A DNA stretch of 5,170 bases from Methylophilaceae bacterium (GTDB lineage: Bacteria > Pseudomonadota > Gammaproteobacteria > Burkholderiales > Methylophilaceae). Location: NCBI GenBank assembly GCA_025362115.1, contig JANYIK010000008.1, forward strand, positions 1-5,170, in the 5' to 3' direction. Under the pieces are notes generated by a model that was not told the DNA's origin, ran no database searches, and worked only from the letters and a program-made list of their open reading frames with translations. The translations under genes were made by a program, and so were the position numbers. Positions 1-4,668 of this stretch are shown here, in pieces. How positions within the stretch are numbered: position 1 is the first letter of the stretch; every line of letters starts with the position of its first letter.

Positions 1-489
1 CCCAACCACGGGACTGTTAAATTAGGCGACGCTTTCACCGAAGGCGAGGACCTGAAATTCACCGGCATCCCGTCCTTCGCGCCGGAACACTTCCGCCGCG
101 CCCGCATCAAAAATCCGCTGAAAATGAAGCAACTGCAAAAAGGCCTGCTGCAACTAGCTGAGGAAGGCGCTTCGCAGCTATTCAGGCCATTGCAATCGAA
201 TGACCTAATCCTTGGGGCGGTGGGTACGTTACAATTCGACGTGGTAGCACACCGCCTGGAATTTGAGTATGGCGTGGATGTGGTGTTCGAGCCTTTCGAC
301 TGCTCTACCGCCAGATGGCTGCGCGGCAAGGATGCCGATTTGAAAGCGATTGCCGACAAATACGGCTACAACGTGGCGCTGGATGGTGCGGATGATTATG
401 TGTATCTAGCTCCTAACCGAGTCAATCTGGCGATGGCGCAAGAACGCTACCCGGATATTGAGTTTCTGGAAACGCGGGAGGTTTTTTAG
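1..489 (+). CDS. prfC: Peptide chain release factor 3, C-terminal part (5' end outside window)
   Basis: The frame is open from the first base, and the visible 162 codons end at TAG 487-489. RF3 is a translational GTPase that removes RF1/RF2 from the ribosome after peptide release. Only domain III and part of domain II are here; the GTP-binding domain lies upstream of the window (the family is about 530 residues). Recognisable RF3 landmarks are FTGIPSFAPEHFRR near the start, the LQFDVVAHRLEFEYGV segment, the STARWL stretch, and the C-terminal VNLAMAQERYPDIEFLETRE. No frameshift is visible. The ATG at 124 is an internal methionine and not the start. A T-run follows the stop (around 503-510), but I see no good stem before it, so no terminator is called. 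The family assignment is confident. Confidence 0.95.
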   Translation, partial: PNHGTVKLGDAFTEGEDLKFTGIPSFAPEHFRRARIKNPLKMKQLQKGLLQLAEEGASQLFRPLQSNDLILGAVGTLQFDVVAHRLEFEYGVDVVFEPFDCSTARWLRGKDADLKAIADKYGYNVALDGADDYVYLAPNRVNLAMAQERYPDIEFLETREVF

Positions 490-532
490 CTCTTTTGAAC
501 AAGTTTTTTTATACCAAATAAGGAGATGGTTT

Positions 533-766
533 ATGTACTCTAAACATCTAGGATTGTTATGGATTTGCGTTATCGTTTCAGGCTGTGCCACTGCTAGTGG
601 AGTTGCAAATGGCCCAAATGGAAAACCAATCTGGTTTGTTGAAGGGCCGTCTGCAGAATCCGCTTTCGCCAAAGCTGGGGAAAAATGTCCTTCTGGTTAC
701 AACATTGTAGGTAATCCCACAACCAATAACGTCAACAATTACGTGATAACTGTGGAATGTAAATAA
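533..766 (+). CDS. Small lipoprotein of unknown function, 77 aa
   Basis: The ATG at 533 is chosen because AGGAGA (521-526) lies 6 bases before it and because the protein then opens with a lipoprotein signal: a short basic start (YSKH), a hydrophobic run LGLLWICVIV, and the lipobox VSGC with the modified cysteine at residue 18. An in-frame start at 458 is possible but would overlap prfC and bury the signal. The mature part is about 60 residues. It contains GPNGKPIWFVEGPSAESAF, then EKCPSGYN, and ends YVITVECK. The two non-lipid cysteines could form a disulfide. I recall similar small proteobacterial lipoproteins ending in CPxGYN...VxxECK, but I cannot name a function. The protein is probably anchored to an outer or inner membrane leaflet facing the periplasm. 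It sits 43 bp downstream of prfC on the same strand and may have its own promoter. Confidence 0.85.
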   Translation: MYSKHLGLLWICVIVSGCATASGVANGPNGKPIWFVEGPSAESAFAKAGEKCPSGYNIVGNPTTNNVNNYVITVECK

Positions 767-784
767 TTGTGCAAACACCCATTC

Positions 785-816
785 TTGGTATACCAATCAC
801 AATGCTGGTATATCAA
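785..816. promoter_or_regulatory. Two tandem palindromic sites (TTGGTATACCAA type), possible operator pair
   Basis: TTGGTATACCAA at 785-796 is a perfect 12-bp palindrome. CTGGTATATCAA at 805-816 matches it at 10 of 12 positions. The two are 20 bp apart start to start, close to two helical turns. TATACCAA (510-517), one side of the same motif, also lies just before the lipoprotein gene. Repeated palindromes with helical spacing suggest a dimeric DNA-binding protein, but no regulator gene is adjacent. Function is inferred. Confidence 0.35.
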
Positions 817-826
817 GTAGGATAAA

Positions 827-854
827 TTTGGCTTTCTTTATTAAAGAAACCAAA
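827..854. repeat. Imperfect inverted repeat upstream of the small ORF at 874
   Basis: TTTGG (827-831) pairs with CCAAA (850-854), and TTTCTTT (833-839) pairs with AAAGAAA (843-849). This gives 12 base pairs with one bulged C at 832 and a 3-base loop. It ends 19 bases before the ATG at 874, so it would sit in that ORF's leader if transcribed. It is AT-rich and no T-run follows, so it does not look like a standard terminator. Confidence 0.4.
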
Positions 855-873
855 CAACCAAAAGGGAATCGCA

Positions 874-1113
874 ATGACAAACTTCACAAATTCGGAATTT
901 TCAGCACAAATCAAATTGACCATCAGTCCGTTAACTATTAGTTTTGAACAACTTAGCGAGAATACCGAGATTGTTTTACATGTTTACGATGTAACAGGCG
1001 ACCGTGTTTTGAATGTCAGTGGCCTATCAGCAAGAAGGCTTCGAGCCAAGAGTGGTTTACGGAGTCTGATTGTCATTACAACAGGTAATTTAAAGCGGAG
1101 AGGATACTTGTAG
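874..1113 (+). CDS. Small hypothetical protein, 79 aa (doubtful gene)
   Basis: The ATG at 874 has a modest ribosome-binding site (AGGGA, in 863-867) about 6 bases upstream. The first 55 residues look like plausible protein, with alternating polar and hydrophobic residues (LTISPLTISFEQL, IVLHVYDVTGDRVLNV) that suggest beta structure. The last 25 residues are basic (ARRLRAKSGLR, LKRRGYL). The stop at 1111-1113 falls 4 bases before a repeat element, so the native C-terminus may have been lost to insertion or erosion. There is no signal peptide, membrane segment or recognised domain. It could be a remnant of a larger gene or a chance ORF. Support comes from the start site and from the absence of any competing gene. 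Confidence 0.4.
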   Translation: MTNFTNSEFSAQIKLTISPLTISFEQLSENTEIVLHVYDVTGDRVLNVSGLSARRLRAKSGLRSLIVITTGNLKRRGYL

Positions 1114-1117
1114 CGAC

Positions 1118-1192
1118 TGTAGGGTGGGCAACTCGTTGCCCACGCGGTGAACGGTGGGTTACGGCGCTGTGCGCCTAACGCCACCCCCTACA
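1118..1192. repeat. Palindromic element with inverted ends (copy 1 of the GGTGGGTTACGG family)
   Basis: The ends TGTAGGGTGG (1118-1127) and CCACCCCCTACA (1181-1192) are inverted copies apart from an extra C. Inside are two hairpins: GTGGGCAAC/GTTGCCCAC (1124-1143) and a longer imperfect one from GGTGG (1153-1157) to CCACC (1181-1185) with GGCGC-TGT-GCGCC at its tip. A T-run (1193-1198) follows. The structure resembles REP/MITE-type dispersed repeats. The right half recurs at 1814-1845. Confidence 0.7.
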
Positions 1193-1202
1193 TTTTTTGC
1201 CC

Positions 1203-1238
1203 CCTCACCCCAACCCTCTCCCACAAGGGGAGAGGGGG
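1203..1238. repeat. CCCTCTCCC hairpin repeat, copy upstream of the toxin-antitoxin locus
   Basis: CCTCACCCCAACCCTCTCCC is followed by a short loop and GGGAGAGGG. The arms are 1214-1222 and 1228-1236, a perfect 9-bp stem. From memory, this is a very common intergenic repeat in proteobacterial genomes. Related copies lie at 1872-1895 and, on the opposite strand inside the helicase gene, at 4671-4693. Confidence 0.75.
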
Positions 1239-1251
1239 AGCAAGTAACTCG

Positions 1252-1284
1252 CGTAGGGCGGAAAAGTGCAACGCATTCCGCCGT
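1252..1284. repeat. GGCGGAA...TTCCGCC palindromic repeat
   Basis: GGCGGAA (1257-1263) pairs with TTCCGCC (1276-1282). The loop contains a further small stem, TGC/GCA (1267-1269 with 1273-1275). The GTAGGGCGGA opening and TCCGCC close match a widespread dispersed-repeat type. A relative with GGCGGATAA arms is at 2724-2749. The remaining bases up to 1348 show nothing I can name. Confidence 0.6.
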
Positions 1285-1348
1285 ATGTGATGTTGACAAC
1301 GGCGTAATCCGGGATTCCCTTGTAATACCCAGCCCCGAAAATCAAAAT

Positions 1349-1368
1349 ACTTTGATAATTATCAAAGT
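1349..1368. promoter_or_regulatory. Perfect 20-bp palindrome, probable autoregulatory operator of the toxin-antitoxin locus
   Basis: ACTTTGATAA (1349-1358) is followed directly by its exact reverse complement TTATCAAAGT (1359-1368). It covers the -35 box and part of the spacer of the promoter before the toxin ORF. Type II antitoxins of the Xre class normally repress their own promoter by binding such palindromes, so the Xre protein encoded at 1507-1791 is the natural candidate ligand. Binding itself is inferred. Confidence 0.75.
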
Positions 1369-1379
1369 TTCAATATAAT
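1352..1379 (+). promoter_or_regulatory. Sigma70-type promoter of the toxin-antitoxin locus
   Basis: TTGATA (1352-1357) and a consensus TATAAT (1374-1379) are separated by 16 bp. Transcription would be expected to start near 1386, which is the A of the toxin ATG. The bases before that ATG carry no Shine-Dalgarno sequence. The toxin ORF may therefore be read from a leaderless message, while the antitoxin has its own strong ribosome-binding site. Confidence 0.7.
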
Positions 1380-1385
1380 TCCTAC

Positions 1386-1505
1386 ATGAAAAAACTGCGT
1401 TTCATAGGCTCCAGTCTTGGCGACCTACCGGGCTTCCCGGCGGATGTGCGGCGCGAGGCCGGTTTTGAACTGGCCACCCGCCGCTATCGCAGATTGGAGG
1501 ACTAA
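1386..1505 (+). pseudogene. Internally deleted Gp49/HigB-like toxin remnant, 39 codons
   Basis: The ORF starts MKKLRFIGSSLGDLPGFP, followed by ADVRREAGFEL. This matches the N-terminus of phage Gp49-like (HigB/RelE-superfamily) mRNA-interferase toxins as I recall them. It then passes straight into LATRRYRRLED and TAA, which resembles the extreme C-terminus of the same family. Such toxins are usually about 100-115 residues, so some 65-75 central residues with most of the catalytic fold are missing, while the frame and both ends are kept. The apparent join is near codons 27-29 (about 1464-1475). A free-standing small protein is possible but less likely. The remnant preserves the promoter spacing upstream, and its last codons contain the antitoxin ribosome-binding site GGAGG (1496-1500), which may explain why the ends survive. 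Confidence 0.7.
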
Positions 1506-1506
1506 A

Positions 1507-1791
1507 ATGAGCAAGGAACCCGTGGTCGAATCCAGCGGCAACGTGTTTGCCGACTTGGGGTTTTCGCCCGAAGAAGCCGCCATCATGGCGATGCGCGCCG
1601 AACTGATGGCAACTCTGCGCACCAACATCGCCGAACGCGGCTGGACACAGGCGCAGGCCTCGGAGCACCTCGGCATCGGCCAATCCCGCGTTTCTGATCT
1701 GGTGCGCGGCAAGCGCGACAAATTCAGCCTAGACATGCTGGTGACACTGGCCACTCGCGCCGGAAAGCAGGTAGAGTTAGTCGTGGCCTGA
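1507..1791 (+). CDS. Xre-family antitoxin / transcriptional regulator (HigA-like), 94 aa
   Basis: The ATG at 1507 lies one base after the toxin stop and 6 bases after GGAGG (1496-1500), which decides the start over the in-frame TTG at 1417. Residues about 30-85 form a lambda-repressor-type helix-turn-helix: RAELMATLRTNIAERGWTQ, then AQASEHLGIGQSRVSDLVRGK, with the typical TQ at 47-48, LGI at 55-57, SRVSDL at 60-65 and G68. The N-terminal MSKEPVVESSGNVFADLGFSPEEAA is the form seen in antitoxins paired with Gp49-type toxins. Its expected roles are to bind and neutralise the toxin and to repress the shared promoter through the palindrome at 1349-1368. The gene looks intact although its partner is gutted. 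It could now work only as a DNA-binding autoregulator, or neutralise a related toxin elsewhere. Confidence 0.9.
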   Translation: MSKEPVVESSGNVFADLGFSPEEAAIMAMRAELMATLRTNIAERGWTQAQASEHLGIGQSRVSDLVRGKRDKFSLDMLVTLATRAGKQVELVVA

Positions 1792-1813
1792 ACCCTGATC
1801 GCCCTTGTCATAT

Positions 1814-1852
1814 CGGTGGGTTACGGCGCCTAACGCCACCCTACATCTTTTT
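1814..1852. repeat. GGTGGGTTACGG repeat, copy 2, possible terminator of the antitoxin gene
   Basis: From CGGTGGGTTACGGCGC through CTAACGCCACC and TACAT, this repeats the right half of the element at 1118-1192 in the same orientation. It lacks 7 bases at the hairpin tip. The imperfect stem GGTGG...CCACC (1815-1840) is followed by CTACATCTTTTT, so transcription from the antitoxin gene (stop at 1791) may end here. The T-run is several bases from the stem, which weakens the terminator call. Confidence 0.55.
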
Positions 1853-1860
1853 GATTCTGC

Positions 1861-1895
1861 CCTCTTCCCAACCCTCTCCCGCCTGCGGGCGAGGG
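1861..1895. repeat. CCCTCTCCC hairpin repeat, copy downstream of the toxin-antitoxin locus
   Basis: CCCTC (1872-1876) pairs with GAGGG (1891-1895), and CCCGC (1878-1882) pairs with GCGGG (1885-1889), with one T/C mismatch between them. The CCCAACCCTCTCCC lead-in matches the copy at 1203-1238. The order GGTGGGTTACGG repeat, T-run, CCCTCTCCC repeat is the same on both sides of the toxin-antitoxin locus. Confidence 0.65.
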
Positions 1896-1938
1896 GGCTT
1901 TCAACCCCTTCTGCCGCAGCCGCCAACGCAACTCCAAG

Positions 1939-1960
1939 CCTGTCCTGAGCTTGTCGAAGG
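1939..1960 (+). repeat. CTGAGCTTGTCGAAGG dispersed repeat, copy A
   Basis: This 22-base stretch contains the core CTGAGCTTGTCGAAGG. It recurs exactly, in reverse complement, at 4734-4755 inside the helicase gene. The core is known to me as a frequent dispersed repeat in environmental bacterial genomes. It is followed by GGCGGCGCTCCTACA (1967-1981), part of another common repeat. The stretch 1792-2090 contains no gene and is mostly built of such repeats. Confidence 0.75.
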
Positions 1961-2015
1961 GACGGGGGCGGCGCTCCTACAAAGGTAAATACTGCAATAT
2001 TGGATGCTTGACTAG

Positions 2016-2035
2016 ATTCCCGTCTACACGGGAAT
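2016..2035. repeat. dRS3-like inverted repeat (ATTCCC-N8-GGGAAT)
   Basis: ATTCCCGT (2016-2023) and ACGGGAAT (2028-2035) form a perfect 8-bp stem around CTAC. The ATTCCC-N8-GGGAAT pattern is exactly that of the dRS3 repeats known from Neisseria, and similar GATTCCCG...CGGGAATGACG repeats occur widely in betaproteobacteria. It lies 55 bp before the nuclease gene. Confidence 0.65.
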
Positions 2036-2090
2036 GACGAATCTACATATCTGCTATGCTTAACTCTCATTCCACTTTGCAAAAAACACC

Positions 2091-2714
2091 ATGCGCCCCT
2101 TACTGCTGTTATTGCTTTGCCTATCCAACCTCGCTTACGCCGAAGACTTCAGCGCCAAGGTTGTTGCGGTGATGGACGGCGACACGGTGCTGGTGCGGCG
2201 TGCCAGCAGCTTGGTAAAAATTCGTTTGGTGGAGATAGACGCGCCGGAAAAAGCCCAACTTTTTGGCGATGCCTCAAAACGCGCCCTTTCCGACATGGTG
2301 CTAGGAAAGCAGGTCAATGTCAGCAGCCAGGCACTCGATCAATATGGCCGTACACTGGGGCATGTGCGTATCGGTAGTTTGGATGTCAATGCCGAGCAAA
2401 TCCGCCGTGGCATGGCTTGGGAGTACTCCAATTTCCACAGCAATCGCGCTTTAATTGCATTGCAGGCGCAAGCTAAAAAAGCGCAGCTTGGGCTGTGGTC
2501 GCAAAGCAACCCGACCCCGCCTTGGGAGTGGCGCAAACAGCACCCAAACGACTTGCCTCACGCGGCTCCGCTGTTAGGGTGCGCCAAAAAACGCTGTGCA
2601 GAAATGATCTCGTGCGAGGAGGCCAAATACGCACTGACGCAGTGTGGCGTTAAAACGCTAGATGGCGACGGGGATGGCGTGCCTTGTGAAACGCTATGTG
2701 GTGGTAAGAAATAA
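2091..2714 (+). CDS. Exported thermonuclease-like (SNase) protein with C-terminal Excalibur-type domain, 207 aa
   Basis: This is a calcium-dependent, sugar-nonspecific nuclease of the staphylococcal nuclease family, predicted to be secreted or periplasmic. Residues 1-17 are a signal peptide with a long leucine run and AYA before ED. The SNase core spans about 20-137. The residues that act in the Staphylococcus enzyme are all present: D31 in DGDT, R45, D50 and E53 in RLVEIDAPE, and R87 in DQYGR. Residues about 163-203 hold six cysteines (164, 169, 175, 185, 199, 203) and the DGDGDGVPCE loop (191-200), an Excalibur-type calcium-binding module. A proline/tryptophan linker (PTPPWEW) joins the two parts. 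No clear Shine-Dalgarno sequence precedes the ATG. A possible extended -10, TGCTATGCT, lies at 2053-2061. The gene is convergent with the VTT gene, 35 bp away. Likely roles are nutrient scavenging from extracellular DNA/RNA or biofilm DNA turnover; the role is inferred. Confidence 0.92.
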   Translation: MRPLLLLLLCLSNLAYAEDFSAKVVAVMDGDTVLVRRASSLVKIRLVEIDAPEKAQLFGDASKRALSDMVLGKQVNVSSQALDQYGRTLGHVRIGSLDVNAEQIRRGMAWEYSNFHSNRALIALQAQAKKAQLGLWSQSNPTPPWEWRKQHPNDLPHAAPLLGCAKKRCAEMISCEEAKYALTQCGVKTLDGDGDGVPCETLCGGKK

Positions 2715-2723
2715 TCGGCATAT

Positions 2724-2749
2724 GGCGGATAACGCTACGCTTATCCGCC
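2724..2749. repeat. GGCGGATAA...TTATCCGCC hairpin between convergent genes
   Basis: The arms 2724-2732 and 2741-2749 form a perfect 9-bp stem with loop CGCTACGC. It fills the 35-bp gap between the nuclease stop (2712-2714) and the stop codon of the minus-strand VTT gene (2750-2752). It is related to the repeat at 1252-1284. A stem here could slow or end transcription from both sides, but the nearest T-run on the plus strand (around 2763) is too far for a standard intrinsic terminator. Confidence 0.6.
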
Positions 2750-3313
2750 CTATAAATGCAACATTTTTGCCAGATAGTCAAAAAACATACAATAAAGAAA
2801 AATCGGCAAAGGCAATCCCAGCAAGGTTCCCAGCAGATATTGGCGAAACGGAATGCCAGACATAGCCAGCGCATAATTCACAGCAGGCATGGTTTGGAAG
2901 AGTGTCCGTAACAACACCACACTAAAGACTGGGCGTGACGCCAGCTTTTGCATAATCTTCACCGCCAGCGGATGCTCCAGTTGACGCAATGCATCGCCAC
3001 CTATGGCGCGTATCAATACAAACGTGACCGCGCACGAAGTGCAAGCCGCCACATAAGTCACCACCCCGCCCATGCTTTGCCCCAACGCCAGCACTGCTGC
3101 TGCCAGAAACACCCAGCCAGGGATTTGCACCAGATTGCCTAACACAAATAACAGCACAAACAACAACAAGCCACTGACCTGATTCTGCTCGATGCGCTGG
3201 CGGATAAAATCATGATTGAAATGCTCACGCAAACCCAACCAGTGCGCAGCAAAAAACAGCACCAGCAAGAGCAGAACGACCGCTAACAAGCGCCAAACCA
3301 GTGGTTTTTTCAT
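2750..3313 (-). CDS. VTT-domain (TVP38/TMEM64, DedA-related) inner-membrane protein, 187 aa
   Basis: This is a polytopic membrane protein of the VTT/DedA superfamily, members of which act as lipid scramblases or affect membrane homeostasis; the substrate here is unknown. An N-terminal hydrophobic helix (about 8-27) follows the basic start MKKPLVWR. Further hydrophobic segments lie at about 47-78, 83-103 and 157-178. The family signature is visible: GNLVQIPGWVFL (59-70), then R136, P143 and N146 in RTLFQTMPAVNYALAMSGIP, and FRQYLLGTLLG. Length is near the usual 190-230. The start ATG overlaps the stop of the upstream gene as ATGA (3310-3313), so translation is probably coupled. The only upstream purine-rich match, GAGG, is too far away to be a strong ribosome-binding site. 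The stop falls directly against the repeat at 2724-2749, so the C-terminus may have been altered by it. Confidence 0.88.
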   Translation of the reverse strand: MKKPLVWRLLAVVLLLLVLFFAAHWLGLREHFNHDFIRQRIEQNQVSGLLLFVLLFVLGNLVQIPGWVFLAAAVLALGQSMGGVVTYVAACTSCAVTFVLIRAIGGDALRQLEHPLAVKIMQKLASRPVFSVVLLRTLFQTMPAVNYALAMSGIPFRQYLLGTLLGLPLPIFLYCMFFDYLAKMLHL

Positions 3314-3903
3314 GTACTTTCAAAGGCCTCGCACAGGCCGCTTAATAACGTAGAGAACAGCGGTATAACCTCTTCCTTCTCAATCGGCGCATCATCGTCA
3401 GTACCAGCCACCAGATAAGCCACTACGGCTTTATCCAAGTTCTCTCTGAACTCAGCCCAATGTTCCTCGGTGGCGTTACCCACCAGATGAAATTTGCGCT
3501 GCCCGGCCTCCATGATTTCTGCCCATTCTTCTTCGCTCACGCCTGCAAACAGGGTCTTGACCAGCACCACAGAAGACTTCACCAAGTCTGGCGCAACGCC
3601 CTCTTCGCCCAACGGCAGGGTGAAATACGCCAACACCATCATGGCGTAGGCCTGATACACGCTGAGCATCTCGAAGTTATGCTGGCGCTCCTCCGCCGGA
3701 GAACGTCCGGCGTGCTGGATGGCCTTGAAAGTGATGAAACAGGCGAGGAAAGTAGCCGAATCCAGCGCATCGTAGTCGTCCAGATGGGTACTTTGCAACA
3801 CATCGTGCGGTGGCTGACCCGAGTTCTGCTGGGATCCTATGTTTCGCTGCGCGTCGGCACAACAGATGCCGTATAACAAATTGATTCGTTCCGAATACTT
3901 CAT
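3310..3903 (-). CDS. Conserved-looking hypothetical cytoplasmic protein, 197 aa
   Basis: I do not recognise this protein. The ATG (3901-3903) is preceded by AGGA six bases upstream (3910-3913 on the plus strand), which supports the start. The protein is acidic and mostly helical by composition, with no signal peptide or membrane segment. Two adjacent cysteines lie near the N-terminus (YGICCADAQ). A histidine- and acid-rich stretch (residues about 32-50, HDVLQSTHLDDYDALDSAT) precedes a central helical region (FLACFITFKAIQHAGRS, SVYQAYAMMVLAYFTLPLGEE). Acidic segments such as SEEEWAEIMEAG and TDDDAPIEKEEVIP follow. The 4-bp overlap with the downstream membrane-protein gene implies co-expression and possibly a shared process. 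The 69-bp repeat element at 3944-4012 sits just upstream, where its promoter would be expected; no strong -35/-10 pair is visible. Confidence 0.8.
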   Translation of the reverse strand: MKYSERINLLYGICCADAQRNIGSQQNSGQPPHDVLQSTHLDDYDALDSATFLACFITFKAIQHAGRSPAEERQHNFEMLSVYQAYAMMVLAYFTLPLGEEGVAPDLVKSSVVLVKTLFAGVSEEEWAEIMEAGQRKFHLVGNATEEHWAEFRENLDKAVVAYLVAGTDDDAPIEKEEVIPLFSTLLSGLCEAFEST

Positions 3904-3943
3904 GTTTATTCCTGAAAGTTAATAATAGAGCTTCTAACAAAGC

Positions 3944-4012
3944 CCGTTCATGCTGAGTAGTTTTTCCCAGCCTTCGATACACCGCGCTACGCGCGGCACT
4001 CAGGGCGAACGG
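3944..4012. repeat. 69-bp palindromic element with GAACGG ends
   Basis: CCGTTC (3944-3949) and CTGAGT (3953-3958) are inverted at ACTCAG (3998-4003) and GAACGG (4007-4012). Between them lies CCTTCGATACACC and the hairpin CCGCGC-TAC-GCGCGG (3982-3996). The CCTTCGATAC...CTCAGGGCGAACGG pattern is a frequent dispersed repeat in environmental proteobacteria, as I recall it. It occupies most of the gap between the helicase gene and the unknown gene, both on the minus strand. No T-run follows the hairpin on the minus strand, so it is not a standard terminator. It may separate the two transcription units or carry part of a promoter. Confidence 0.7.
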
Positions 4013-4668
4013 AAAACATATCGAAGCAAATAGAGTTTCCCAGAACCCACAATTAATTACTACAACTCCACCAACTGCCCCTGCCCCACAAAGTAAATGC
4101 CCATGCGAATCGGGTGGCCTTCATCGGCAAACAGCGCGGCATAGCGCATCAACTGCGGACGATATTGCGTGGCCTGTTGCTGAAGGTTGGCATTATCGCC
4201 GACAAGCTTGTAATCAATCACCCATCTTTCGCCTTTTTCTACAAAAGTGCGGTCAATGACGTGCAGCCGTACCCGCTCACCATCCACAGCAGCCAACACA
4301 TATTCACTTTGTGCATCGGCACGATCCAATATCCAGCGCCCCGGCTCGGACTGCAAGGTAATCAGCAGCGCCTGCATTACCCGTTTGGCATTGGTTTGCG
4401 ATTCAGCTTGATCATAACCTTGCTGCGTCAACCAGCGCGTCATGGCTCCAGCGAGACTCTGCACTCGCTCCAGCGGCCAATTTGCTATGCCTTCCTTGGC
4501 AAACATTTCCATGTAAAGGTGAGCCAGCGTGCCGCTGCTGATCTCAATACTGGAAAAGTCTTCCTCCTTGGCAGCTTCCTCATAAGCGGGAGTCGCCAAC
4601 GTCGGCGTGTTGGCTTGCAACATGGCCGGCACCGCAGGATAAGGCAAGCGGATCAGGCTGGGAATGAA

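Noticed and set aside
487..520. Rho-independent terminator after prfC
   Set aside because: There is a T-run near 503-510, but no stable stem comes before it.
458..532. Upstream in-frame start adding 25 residues to the lipoprotein
   Set aside because: It overlaps the end of prfC, has no clear ribosome-binding site, and would put a charged stretch before the lipoprotein signal. The ATG at 533 has AGGAGA at the right distance.
1425..1811. 128-codon open frame on the minus strand opposite the antitoxin
   Set aside because: It is the shadow of a GC-rich real gene. The plus-strand product has a clear helix-turn-helix, while this frame shows no domain and is rich in serine, arginine and alanine, as shadow frames are.
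1118..1900. Possible CRISPR array from the many short repeats
   Set aside because: The repeats are of different families, with no regular spacing or uniform spacers and no cas genes.
2008..2036. Promoter with -35 TTGACT (2008-2013) for the nuclease gene
   Set aside because: No -10-like sequence lies 16-18 bp downstream. The position is occupied by the GGGAAT arm of the inverted repeat.
3460..3876. 138-codon open frame on the plus strand opposite the unknown gene
   Set aside because: The minus-strand gene has a good start site and the overlap with the VTT gene. This frame is rich in histidine, arginine and glutamine without any recognisable feature.
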